Shown here one piece after another: positions 1-7,974 of a stretch of DNA of 64,000 nt. Positions within the stretch are counted from its first letter, which is position 1. Every line of letters begins with the position of its first letter. A program made the translations under genes and the position numbers. Below the pieces are notes generated by a model. The model was not told the DNA's origin and ran no database searches. It saw only the letters and a program-made list of their open reading frames with translations. Source of the DNA: Pararhizobium sp. IMCC3301 (GTDB lineage: Bacteria > Pseudomonadota > Alphaproteobacteria > Rhizobiales > GCA-2746425); assembly GCF_030758315.1 (NCBI RefSeq), contig NZ_CP132336.1, positions 2,633,001 through 2,697,000 on the forward strand, read 5' to 3'.

Positions 1-556
1 TCTGGTCCAGCAGAGCACGGGCGATCGATGGCTCCTGGAATGCAAGCAGCACCTTGCCGGCGGCGGTGGCATGCAGCGGCACACGGCGGCCGACATCGAC
101 GCGCACGCCCAGTCCATCACCGGAGCGCTCCTCCAGGTAGAGCACTGTGTTTCCTTCCAGTCGACACAACGCCACCGTTTCACCAAGCTCTTTTGACAGG
201 CGCTCAAGCTCGGGTAATGCGAAGGTCGCCAGATCAAACGTATCCCAGACCCGGTGCGTCATTTCCAGAAAACGCGGACCAAGTCGGTAAGTGCCCTTCG
301 CCTCGTCCTGATGCACCAGCCCAAAGGCAATCAGCGTGCGCAGGATGCGCGCGAAAGTCGGCTTCGGCAGGTCCGAAAGCCGCATCAACTCGGCAAAGCG
401 CATCGGCTGTTCGGCATCTGCCACAAGGTCAAGCAGGCGCAGCCCTTTGGCAAGGGCCGCTGCACCAGCAGGGACTTTCCTGTCCTCGAGTTTTACGATG
501 ATCGGCGCCTCCTGCGGGCTTCGCCGGCCTCTTTGACCATCCGCTCGATCGTCCAT
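1..556 (-). CDS. IclR-family transcriptional regulator (3' end outside window)
   Basis: Read on the minus strand, this frame gives a winged-helix segment (AKGLRLLDLVADAEQPMRF, then SDLPKPTFARILRTL) followed by the start of an IclR effector domain (ETVALCRLEGNTVLYLEERS, HATAAGKVLLAF). The order and spacing match IclR repressors. It runs off the left edge, so only about 185 codons are seen. The ATG at 556 overlaps the 3' end of the epimerase gene by 64 nt and has a poor ribosome site. A perfect AGGAGG at 508-513 precedes only ATC ATC codons (497-502), which would give a more usual N-terminal length, so the true start is open. It probably controls the sugar-acid operon just upstream (inference). 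Confidence 0.85.
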   Translation of the reverse strand, partial: MDDRADGQRGRRSPQEAPIIVKLEDRKVPAGAAALAKGLRLLDLVADAEQPMRFAELMRLSDLPKPTFARILRTLIAFGLVHQDEAKGTYRLGPRFLEMTHRVWDTFDLATFALPELERLSKELGETVALCRLEGNTVLYLEERSGDGLGVRVDVGRRVPLHATAAGKVLLAFQEPSIARALLDQ

Positions 557-1476
557 ACCGGTTGATACCCCAAAATCCGACGAATTTTCTCGTTTGAGGT
601 CTGATAATAGACGCCCTGGCCGGGTAAATCAGCAATGATTATCGGCAGGCCCGTTATGTCGGACATGTGCACAAGCAGCGCTTCAAAATCAACCGGATCG
701 GTGGCGCCCAGATTAAAGACTTGTCCGGCAGCATCTTCATGCTGCAGAGCCAGCAACACCCCCTGCACCATGTCGCGCGTATCGGTGATGTGCATCTGGT
801 AAGGCCGGCCATGTTCGTTGCGCGCCAGAATATGCGCCGGCTCGCCCGTGTCCAATACCCGCAAGATTTCGGCCACAGCGTGATTGCCAAAATTTTCCTG
901 CTGTCTGATACGCGGGCGCAGAAAGAAGCGCGGTCCGGAGAAGAAACTGTTTTCATCCAGCAATTCGCTGGCGTCCTGCGTATGCGAAAAACGCAGGATG
1001 ACGGTTTGCATTTTTCCGGCGCGCTGATGGAATCTGACAATCTCCTCGCCAAGCAGTTTCGTCAGGCCGTAGGGCGAATTGGCATTGAGCGGTTGATCCT
1101 CGGTGACAGGCAGGCTGAGCGGCGCATTTTCCGGATAAACCTCGCCGGAACTTGCAAACACAAAGCGCCTTACCCCGGCGGCCGAGGCCGCATGGGCCAG
1201 TAAACGGGTGCCTTCCACATTGGCACTGAACATTTTCGCCTTGTCCTGCGGTGCCCACGACATGAAGGCGCCCAGATGCAGCACAGCATCGACCTGAGAA
1301 ACCGCGTTTTCCACAGCGCGCACATCATCCAGCGAGCCGGTGACCTCGTCATAATGGCTGGAGGAGCGGCCCGAAGCACGCAGATCAAAGCCGCGAACCG
1401 TATGGTCTTTCGCAAGCAGCGCCTCGACCACAGCTAAACCGATCCGGCCGGAGGAGCCGGTGACCAGAACTTTCAT
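493..1476 (-). CDS. NAD-dependent epimerase/dehydratase (extended SDR)
   Basis: The protein has about 327 residues. An N-terminal Rossmann glycine motif (VTGSSGRIG) is followed by GSLDDVRAVENA, the FASSGEVYP serine segment and the catalytic YxxxK in SPYGLTKLLGEE. This is the layout of nucleotide-sugar epimerases and uronate-dehydrogenase-like enzymes. The substrate cannot be read from sequence, but the operon (sugar ABC importer, enolase-superfamily dehydratase, keto-deoxy aldolase) suggests oxidation or epimerisation of a sugar or sugar acid. The ATG at 1476 overlaps the stop of the ABC ATPase as TGATG, which implies translational coupling. A GTG one codon upstream (1479) is the alternative start. 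Confidence 0.85.
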   Translation of the reverse strand: MKVLVTGSSGRIGLAVVEALLAKDHTVRGFDLRASGRSSSHYDEVTGSLDDVRAVENAVSQVDAVLHLGAFMSWAPQDKAKMFSANVEGTRLLAHAASAAGVRRFVFASSGEVYPENAPLSLPVTEDQPLNANSPYGLTKLLGEEIVRFHQRAGKMQTVILRFSHTQDASELLDENSFFSGPRFFLRPRIRQQENFGNHAVAEILRVLDTGEPAHILARNEHGRPYQMHITDTRDMVQGVLLALQHEDAAGQVFNLGATDPVDFEALLVHMSDITGLPIIIADLPGQGVYYQTSNEKIRRILGYQPVWTIERMVKEAGEARRRRRSS

Positions 1477-2585
1477 CACCGCAGGGCTTCTTCAGTTGTG
1501 GCATCGAACAGATAGAGATTTTCAGGATCAAAGGAGAGTGCAATTTCCTCACCTTCATCCATGCGCCCTGAATGACTGACGCGCGCGATCAGGCCTTTGG
1601 TATTATCCTCTTCGGTTTCGGCACCGCGGCTCACCTGCTGGTCTCCGCCGCTGAAATAGACATATTTTTCCGAACCGAGACTTTCCACAAGAACGGGAAT
1701 GGCCCTGATGTTTACCTTGCCTTGTCCAAGCTCGATATGTTCCGGGCGAAGGCCGACAATCACATCGGTGACACCGCCGGTATGCAGGTGATCCACCGGT
1801 GCATTCGCACCCAGAATATTGACGGTCTTGCCGCCATTGGTCTGCTCAATTTTGCTTTGCAGGAAGTTCATGCCGGGTGAGCCGATAAAACCGGCCACAA
1901 ACAGATTGTCCGGCTGCTGGAACAACGTATCGGGATCAGCGATCTGTTGTATGATACCATCGCGCATGATGACCACCCGGTCGGCCATCGTCATGGCTTC
2001 CACCTGATCATGCGTGACATAAACCGTTGTGACACCGACGCGCTTGTGCAGTGCGCTGATCTCGGCCCGCATATGAACGCGCAATTTCGCATCGAGATTG
2101 GACAGCGGCTCGTCCATCAGAAACGCTTTTGGTTCGCGCACGATGGCACGGCCCAGGGCAACACGCTGACGCTGACCACCGGACAGCGCCTTGGGCCGGC
2201 GCTCGAGCAGATGGGAGACACCCAGTGTGCGTCCTGCCTCTTCAACGCGCTTGCTGATTTCGGCAGCCGGCATGCCGCGCATTTTGAGCCCAAATCCGAT
2301 ATTCTGCGCAACGCTCAAATGAGGATAAAGCGCGTAATTCTGAAACACCATTGCGACATCGCGGTCGCCGGGGGCCAGATCCGTGACATCCCTGTCGCCA
2401 ATCGTGATCTTGCCGGCTGAGGCGGGTTCCAGGCCTGCCAGAATTTTCAGCATTGTCGACTTGCCGCAGCCCGACGGGCCGACCAGAACGACGAATTCAC
2501 CATCCTCGATTTCCAGCGAAAATGTCTTCAGGACATTCAGCGCGCCATAGCTCTTTTGCACATTTTTTATGGATATATTGGCCAA
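1476..2585 (-). CDS. Sugar ABC transporter ATP-binding protein, MalK/UgpC family
   Basis: This 369-residue cytoplasmic ATPase has Walker A GPSGCGKST, Q-loop QNYALYPHLSV, signature LSGGQRQRVALGRA, Walker B AFLMDEPLSNLDAKLR and H-loop VYVTHDQVEAMTMADR. A C-terminal TOBE/regulatory region contains GLRPEHIELGQG. Length and motifs are those of MalK/UgpC (CUT1) proteins. It starts with TTG at 2585, two bases after the permease stop, with GGAG about 8 nt upstream. It energises the two permeases and binding protein encoded immediately upstream in the same operon. Confidence 0.95.
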   Translation of the reverse strand: MANISIKNVQKSYGALNVLKTFSLEIEDGEFVVLVGPSGCGKSTMLKILAGLEPASAGKITIGDRDVTDLAPGDRDVAMVFQNYALYPHLSVAQNIGFGLKMRGMPAAEISKRVEEAGRTLGVSHLLERRPKALSGGQRQRVALGRAIVREPKAFLMDEPLSNLDAKLRVHMRAEISALHKRVGVTTVYVTHDQVEAMTMADRVVIMRDGIIQQIADPDTLFQQPDNLFVAGFIGSPGMNFLQSKIEQTNGGKTVNILGANAPVDHLHTGGVTDVIVGLRPEHIELGQGKVNIRAIPVLVESLGSEKYVYFSGGDQQVSRGAETEEDNTKGLIARVSHSGRMDEGEEIALSFDPENLYLFDATTEEALR

Positions 2586-2587
2586 GA

Positions 2588-3418
2588 TTATTTCTCCGCG
2601 CCAGCAGTCAGGCCGCCGACAAGATAGCGTTCAAGGAACAGGTAGATGAGCATGATCGGGATCGCCACGAACACCGCCGCCGCCGAAATTTCGTTCCAGT
2701 CGGTGGTGTACTCGCCCTGCATGGTTGTGATGCCAAGATTGGCCGTCCAGCTGTCCGGCCGGCTCGCCAGAAACGTCCGCGCATAGGCATAGTCAGCCCA
2801 ACTGAGAACGAATGCGTATAATGATGTCGCGGCAAGTCCCGGAGTTGAAATCGGCAGAACCACGCGGAACATGGCGCCGAGCGGCGAACATCCATCAACC
2901 ATGGCTGCCTGTTCAAGCTCTCTGGGTATCGTGTCGAAATAGCCTTTCAGCATCCATGTGGTGAAGGGAATGATCAATGTCGAATGGGCAATCACCAGTG
3001 TCCACAGGCTGCCGATCATGCCGAGATTGCGGAACACTGCGAACAGCGGAATGACCAGCAGGGTGGCGGGCAGCATTTTAGCGGTCAGAATGAACAGACC
3101 CATTGACTGGCCGCCGCGCAGCCGGAAGCGCGACAGACTGTATCCGGCCAGCACCGAGACCACCATTGACAGGGCCACTGAGCCAAGTGCTGCCAGGGTT
3201 GAGTTGATCAGCCAGATGCCGATCGGCCGCTCCTCCCAGACTTTGGCAAAAATCTGCCACTGCGGCACTTCGGGCCAGAAACTTGGCGGCAGGCCTGACA
3301 ACTCGTCGGATGTTGAAAGCGCGGTAATGAAAAGCCAGTAAATCGGGAACAGGATGACACCGGCAAGTACGATGATCGTGGCATACAGCGCGAATGTCTG
3401 AAGCGGTGTGCGTTTCAT
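2588..3418 (-). CDS. Sugar ABC transporter permease, MalG-like (CUT1)
   Basis: About 276 residues with six predicted membrane helices and the EAA-type loop ELEQAAMVDGCSPLGAMFRVVLP that docks on the ATPase. Near the C-terminus are ITTMQGEYTTDWNE and LVGGLTAGAEK, typical of MalG/UgpE-like subunits. I chose the ATG at 3418 (MKRTPLQTF) over more distal codons because GGGGAG lies at good distance and it leaves a short gap after the upstream permease. It forms the second half of the membrane channel. Confidence 0.93.
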   Translation of the reverse strand: MKRTPLQTFALYATIIVLAGVILFPIYWLFITALSTSDELSGLPPSFWPEVPQWQIFAKVWEERPIGIWLINSTLAALGSVALSMVVSVLAGYSLSRFRLRGGQSMGLFILTAKMLPATLLVIPLFAVFRNLGMIGSLWTLVIAHSTLIIPFTTWMLKGYFDTIPRELEQAAMVDGCSPLGAMFRVVLPISTPGLAATSLYAFVLSWADYAYARTFLASRPDSWTANLGITTMQGEYTTDWNEISAAAVFVAIPIMLIYLFLERYLVGGLTAGAEK

Positions 3419-3429
3419 GACCAGCTCCC

Positions 3430-4338
3430 CTAATACATTGCTTTGGAGCCACGGCCGAGCATGGCGAGGCTGGCGAAGATGCATATGATCAGGGTGATGA
3501 TGCCGATGGCGGAGGCATAGCCGAATTTGAAAAAGCCGAAGGCCTGATCATAGGTCATGATCGACAGTGTCTGGGTGGACTTCAGGGGACCGCCATCGGT
3601 AAGAACTTTGATGATCGAGAAATCTCGGAAAACCCAGAGGATGACGAGCACCAGTGTCACGCCCAACACCGGCATCAGGCATGGAATTGTAATCCAGCGG
3701 AAGCGCTGAAATACATTCGCACCATCCACTTTGGCGGCAGCGTAATAATCCGCCGGAATGGATTGCAGGCCGGCAAGCGTCATGATCGAGACGAAGGGAA
3801 AGCCTTTCCAGATCATGGTCATGGTGACCGCCCAGAAAGCCGGCCCGGGGGTGGAGACCCAGGCAATCATCGTGTCGGAAAAGCCGAGCTGGATAAACAG
3901 CCAGCTCATGAAACCGAATGAGCTGTCGAAAATCCATGCGAAAATGACAACAGCGATAATTTCCGGCACAGCCCAGGGCAGCGCCATAACGAGGCGCGCC
4001 AATGTCCGGCCCTTGAAATTATTGTTGACCAGCAGAGCTGTGGACAGACCGACAACGAGGCTGCCGATGGTGACAGCTGTGACCAGCTTGATGGTCGTCC
4101 AGCAGGCCATCCAGAATTCCGCTGATGTGAACAATTTCTCATAATTTGCCAGCGTGAAAGGTTTGCGAGCTGCGCCGATACGCGGCAGCTTTACATCCTG
4201 AAAAGACAGATCGATGGAAATGATAAGCGGATAGATGATAATTGCACCGACCAGAAGCACGGCTGGAGCAAGCAGAATATAACCCAACAAATGCTGACGG
4301 CTGGGACGCGCGAGATCAAGTGATTTGAAAATGGCCAT
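3430..4338 (-). CDS. Sugar ABC transporter permease, MalF-like (CUT1)
   Basis: The protein has 302 residues: a short basic N-terminus, the helix LLGYILLAPAVLLVGAIIIY, five further membrane segments and the EAA loop SIPADYYAAAKVDGANVFQRF. This is the MalF/UgpA-type partner of the permease encoded 11 bp downstream. GAGGA precedes the ATG. It is separated from the binding-protein gene upstream by two tandem GC-rich hairpins, which probably lower its expression relative to the binding protein. Confidence 0.93.
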   Translation of the reverse strand: MAIFKSLDLARPSRQHLLGYILLAPAVLLVGAIIIYPLIISIDLSFQDVKLPRIGAARKPFTLANYEKLFTSAEFWMACWTTIKLVTAVTIGSLVVGLSTALLVNNNFKGRTLARLVMALPWAVPEIIAVVIFAWIFDSSFGFMSWLFIQLGFSDTMIAWVSTPGPAFWAVTMTMIWKGFPFVSIMTLAGLQSIPADYYAAAKVDGANVFQRFRWITIPCLMPVLGVTLVLVILWVFRDFSIIKVLTDGGPLKSTQTLSIMTYDQAFGFFKFGYASAIGIITLIICIFASLAMLGRGSKAMY

Positions 4339-4368
4339 GGCGGTTCCTCGTCGCGTTCGCCTGCATGG

Positions 4369-4449
4369 GAGCTCGGAAATGGCCGGCCCGAATGGTACGG
4401 GCCGCCATGTGAACTCGGAATTGGCCGGCCCGAATGGTACGGGCCGGCC
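4369..4449 (-). repeat. Two tandem copies of a 36-bp hairpin unit between binding-protein and permease genes
   Basis: Units at 4369-4404 and 4411-4446 differ at only a few positions. Each holds an inverted repeat around the loop AATGGTA. The stem in unit 2 is a perfect 10 bp (GGCCGGCCCG at 4423-4432 with its complement at 4440-4449). In unit 1 it is 6-7 bp (4384-4390 / 4398-4404). The hairpins lie just after the binding-protein stop codon and before the first permease. In ABC operons, hairpins at this point act as mRNA 3' stabilisers or partial terminators that favour the binding protein. That role is inferred from position. Confidence 0.85.
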
Positions 4450-4461
4450 GGGCCGGGGAGG

Positions 4462-5733
4462 TCAGCCCTTTTGGATTTCTTCAGCACGGGCCTGCATGGT
4501 TTTGACCACATCTGCCGGATCAAGATCTTCGATCAGCATCCGCTGAACTTCTTCCTGAATCATTTTGCTGAATTCGCCATACTGGATTTCAAGTCCGGTC
4601 GGAATCCGGTCCACACCGGCCGCTGCCGCCGCCTTCTGCGAATCGATCAGAAGCTGGAAATGCGGCACATCCGCTTCAACGCCGCTGACGTCGGCGGCGG
4701 GACTTGGCGGTGTGTTACCGGCGATGATGGCGTAATCACGCTGAAACTCCGGTGACATGGTGATTTTGATGAAGTCCCAGACCAGCTGTTTTTCTTCATC
4801 GGAAATTTCACTGGCCATGCCCAGCACATTGGATGAGCCGCCGACAGGTGGGCTGAACGGGGGCATTGCCACCTTCAATTTGTCTGCCGCTGCACCTTGC
4901 TGCATCGTGCCGTAAAGCCACGGGCCATCAAGACGCAACGCGATCTTACCATCGGAAAACAGCTTGCGGATATCGCCTGCCGACAGATCAATCGGTGTGA
5001 CACCGGATTTGATGACTGTCTTCCAGCGGCTGAGACCTTCGACCATCTCCGGCGTATCGATTGTGATGTTACCCGATTTATCGGTCCAGTAGGCACCGGC
5101 ATCCAGCACGTAGTTCAGCATCTCTGTCAGATACTGGCCTGCACCACCCTTGGTTTCATGGCCTGTGCCATACTGATCGGTGATGCCATCGCCGTTCAGG
5201 TCCTTGGTGGTTGCCTTTGCCGCTGCCAGAAATTCATCGTAATTGGTCGGAACCGCGACGCCGGCTTCTTCCAGAAGCTCTGGGTTATAGGCCATCATGA
5301 AGCCGAAATAGAGCATCATGACGCAGGCGGTATCACCGTTCCATACACAGGTGTTCTGTCCGGCCCACCCGGTCATGTCGATGCCGTCTTTGGCCAGCCA
5401 GGGATCGAGATTTTCCATCCAGCCATTCTCGGCAAACTTCTGGTACTCAAAGGATGCCAGATGGACGATGTGCGGCGGCTGTCCGCCGGCAAACAATGTG
5501 GTCATTGTGTCAGCATAGGCTTTGCGTTCAACTTTGGTGAATTCGATATTGACACCGGGATGTTCCGCTTCGAACTTGCTGATCGCGGCCTTCCACCAGT
5601 CGCCCATGCCGCCATCATCATTCTGCCATGACACAAAACGCAGGGTTTGCGCCGCAGCGCCCGATATGGCTGTGGTCGACAGCAGTCCTGCGGCCAGCGC
5701 GGCAATCATCATTTTCTGCAATGTGGTTTTCAT
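4462..5733 (-). CDS. Extracellular sugar-binding protein, family 1 (ABC importer)
   Basis: The protein has 423 residues. A Sec signal peptide (MKTTLQKMMIAALAAGLLST, cleavage after GAAAQ) is followed by LRFVSWQNDD and a MalE-like fold with KFEAEHPGVNIEFTKVERKA, QYGTGHETKGGAGQY and DGKIALRLDGPWLYG. It is a periplasmic solute receptor that delivers substrate to the two permeases encoded next. It is the first transporter gene of the minus-strand operon. The ligand is not readable, but the neighbouring enzymes suggest a sugar acid, its lactone or an oligomer. Confidence 0.93.
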   Translation of the reverse strand: MKTTLQKMMIAALAAGLLSTTAISGAAAQTLRFVSWQNDDGGMGDWWKAAISKFEAEHPGVNIEFTKVERKAYADTMTTLFAGGQPPHIVHLASFEYQKFAENGWMENLDPWLAKDGIDMTGWAGQNTCVWNGDTACVMMLYFGFMMAYNPELLEEAGVAVPTNYDEFLAAAKATTKDLNGDGITDQYGTGHETKGGAGQYLTEMLNYVLDAGAYWTDKSGNITIDTPEMVEGLSRWKTVIKSGVTPIDLSAGDIRKLFSDGKIALRLDGPWLYGTMQQGAAADKLKVAMPPFSPPVGGSSNVLGMASEISDEEKQLVWDFIKITMSPEFQRDYAIIAGNTPPSPAADVSGVEADVPHFQLLIDSQKAAAAAGVDRIPTGLEIQYGEFSKMIQEEVQRMLIEDLDPADVVKTMQARAEEIQKG

Positions 5734-5754
5734 AGTCTTTCCTCCTCGGTGGGT

Positions 5755-6924
5755 TTAAAGTCGCTGAAGCAGTTCCAATGCCTCTGACGATAATTCGACG
5801 CCCAGTCCATTGCCGGTCGGCAAGGTGTAGGCGCCTTTTTCACAATCCATGTCTCCGGCCAGCAGCCGGCGATTGGGTTCAAAAATCGAATGCTGAAATT
5901 CATGACAGGTGACGGCACTTAAGGCGGAGCTTGCCTGCAGGCTTGCGGCCAGAAAAACACCCGTGCCAATGGTTGCGTGCGGGATGATTTCAATAGAGTG
6001 CGCTGCGGCAATAGCGCCGATACGCATGAAATTGGTAATACCCTTGTGGCCCATTTCCGGCTGCACAATCGCGATTTTGCAACGCCCGACCCGCTGCAAA
6101 AAATCATGCTCGGTGCGCCATTCCTCACCGACTGCAATCGGGGTTGCCGATGTTTTTGTAACCCTCTCGAGCCCGCAAATATCTTCTGTACGTACCGGCG
6201 CTTCGGCAAACCACAACCCGTATGGTTGCATAGCGGCAATAAGCTCCAGCGCTTCATCGGCGGTTTGGTTCCAGTGCATATCTGCTGCAATGCGCGCCTC
6301 ATCGCCAAGGGCCGAGCGCAGCGTTTCCATTTCCGCCGCCGCTCCGTCATCGGCCACCGGCGTTGCAAATTTGAACGCGTTGAAGCCTCGCGCCTGCCAG
6401 GTCTGGGCAAGCGCGGCGCGCTTGGCTCTGGTGGATTCCGGCAATCCGGACACATAGGCTGGTATCCGGCTGTGAACAGCGCCGCCAAGCAGTGCATGGA
6501 CCGGTTTGCCCTGCTGCTTTCCGGCAATATCCCAGAGCGCAATATCAATGGCGGCCAGTGCATCGACGTAAAAGCCGCCAGTGTAGCCGCGCACCCGCAT
6601 CAGATCATAAAGATCATCATAGATCAGGGTTGGATCGTTGGGATCGCGACCTATCGTAAAACCGGCCAGAAGATCATTGATGATTGCACCGACTGCGCCC
6701 GGCGCGACCAGGCCATAGGTTTCGCCCCAGCCGACAATTCCATGACCGGTTTCAATGCGTACCAGTACACTGCGATCAAACGCAGTATAGACCGTCCGGT
6801 TGGCCTTGCGCACAAAATAGCCTTGCGCATTAGGCTCTTCCCCCGGCCGCCCCGCACCCAGATACGGCGTGTCGCGTGTCAGCGTCAGCGTGAAAACCTC
6901 GACCGATTTTACGGTGTCATTCAT
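5755..6924 (-). CDS. Enolase-superfamily (mandelate racemase/muconate lactonizing) sugar-acid dehydratase-like enzyme
   Basis: The protein has 389 residues: an N-terminal capping domain, then a TIM barrel starting near ALWDIAGKQQGKPVHALLGG. Probable metal ligands are Asp215 (ADMHWNQ), Glu241 (FAEAPVR) and Glu267 or 268 (AVGEEW), and His316 (IIPHATIG) would be the general base. The usual KxK pair appears as K185-x-F, so one lysine is missing. Members of this group dehydrate acid sugars to 2-keto-3-deoxy acids or act as cycloisomerases. The downstream kinase and aldolase genes favour dehydration. Its ATG overlaps the stop of the DapA-like gene by four bases. Confidence 0.87.
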   Translation of the reverse strand: MNDTVKSVEVFTLTLTRDTPYLGAGRPGEEPNAQGYFVRKANRTVYTAFDRSVLVRIETGHGIVGWGETYGLVAPGAVGAIINDLLAGFTIGRDPNDPTLIYDDLYDLMRVRGYTGGFYVDALAAIDIALWDIAGKQQGKPVHALLGGAVHSRIPAYVSGLPESTRAKRAALAQTWQARGFNAFKFATPVADDGAAAEMETLRSALGDEARIAADMHWNQTADEALELIAAMQPYGLWFAEAPVRTEDICGLERVTKTSATPIAVGEEWRTEHDFLQRVGRCKIAIVQPEMGHKGITNFMRIGAIAAAHSIEIIPHATIGTGVFLAASLQASSALSAVTCHEFQHSIFEPNRRLLAGDMDCEKGAYTLPTGNGLGVELSSEALELLQRL

Positions 6925-7847
6925 TCTGCGGCGTCCTGTGCGGCTGAAGCTGAGCTCGCAATTCCAAGCTCAGCCAGATTTGCCAGAATATCGGCCTTTG
7001 CCGCCGCATCGACTTCCGGCGTCGGGGCGCGCACTTCGGCATTGTGGAGGATGCCGCGATGCATCATCGTCAATTTCGTCAATCTCATGCGATAAACCGC
7101 CTGCAAGGTCAGCAGGGGCAGGGTTTTGACATAGATGTCGCGTGCTTGCTGGCGATTTCCGGCACGCCAGGCCCGATCCAGTGCGACGTGAAGATCAGCA
7201 ATTTCAATCGCCGGCATAGCCGCGCAGGCGCCGCGCCCATACTCATCCAGAATGTAGCGAGCGCCACCACCGCCGATAACGCCCTTCAGCGATGCCGGCC
7301 GGTTTTCCAGAATGCGGGAAATAGCCGGACCGGCGGGTAGGGTTTCCTCTTTTACATATGCGATTTGCGGAATTGCCCGCGCCAGATTGAGGATCGTTTC
7401 CGGAGACAGGTCAGAGCCGCGCGGTGCCGGGGCATTTTGCAGAATAATCTGCGCCTCCGGCAGGGCTTCAGCAACTTCCGATAAAAACGCCTGAACCGGC
7501 GCGAGATCCGAGCCGATCGCTTTCGGTGTCTGGATCATCAGAAACTGGATGCCAAGTGCGGCTGCGGATTTGCCATGCTCTATCACCTCGGCCGGTGTCG
7601 CGGCGCTCGCACCGGCCACCACATCGACATGTCCCAGAGCGTTGTCGGCGACAATTTTCAGCAGCGCAGCGCGCTCTGTGGAGGTCAGTGTTTCCACTTC
7701 ACTGGCAAACCCCGGAAACACGACACCGGATACGCCGGCCTCAACAGCGAACTGAACCAGCGCTTTTGTTGCCGCTGTGTCAACCGTGCCATCCGCAGCG
7801 AACGGGGTTGGCAGAACCGGCAAAATTCCTGTCAAAGCAGCGCTCAT
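6921..7847 (-). CDS. DapA/NanA-superfamily aldolase or dehydratase
   Basis: The protein has 308 residues with a class I (Schiff-base) TIM barrel. Visible motifs are GVVFPGFASEVETLTSTER, VVAGASAATPAEVIEHGKSA and the Schiff-base lysine K166 in YVKEETLP. The canonical YNxP tyrosine is replaced by glutamine (LQNAPAP, Q137), so it is unlikely to be true dihydrodipicolinate synthase. In this setting it probably cleaves or dehydrates a 2-keto-3-deoxy sugar acid made by the adjacent enolase-superfamily enzyme. It is the promoter-proximal gene of the minus-strand operon, divergent from the kinase gene. Confidence 0.85.
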   Translation of the reverse strand: MSAALTGILPVLPTPFAADGTVDTAATKALVQFAVEAGVSGVVFPGFASEVETLTSTERAALLKIVADNALGHVDVVAGASAATPAEVIEHGKSAAALGIQFLMIQTPKAIGSDLAPVQAFLSEVAEALPEAQIILQNAPAPRGSDLSPETILNLARAIPQIAYVKEETLPAGPAISRILENRPASLKGVIGGGGARYILDEYGRGACAAMPAIEIADLHVALDRAWRAGNRQQARDIYVKTLPLLTLQAVYRMRLTKLTMMHRGILHNAEVRAPTPEVDAAAKADILANLAELGIASSASAAQDAAE

Positions 7848-7883
7848 TATATATGTCCATATTATGATACTATGAATTATATA

Positions 7884-7912
7884 TTGACACTAATTAAATC
7901 GTGCGGATATTG
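7884..7912 (+). promoter_or_regulatory. Candidate promoter for dgoK-type kinase in an AT-rich divergent spacer
   Basis: TTGACA at 7884-7889 is followed 16-17 bp later by GATATT/ATATTG. The whole 7848-7920 spacer between the divergent aldolase and kinase genes is unusually AT-rich (for example TATATATG and ATTATATATTG). Operators for the IclR-type regulator would be expected here, but I cannot define one. Confidence 0.4.
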
Positions 7913-7974
7913 CAAGGGGTAAGTTCATTGGCGTTTCTGTGAGGCGCTCACACGATACAAAAGGGATTTCAGCA

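Noticed and set aside
28-501. Open frame of 157 codons on the plus strand
   Set aside because: It is antisense to the well-supported IclR gene and shows Arg/Pro/His-rich shadow composition.
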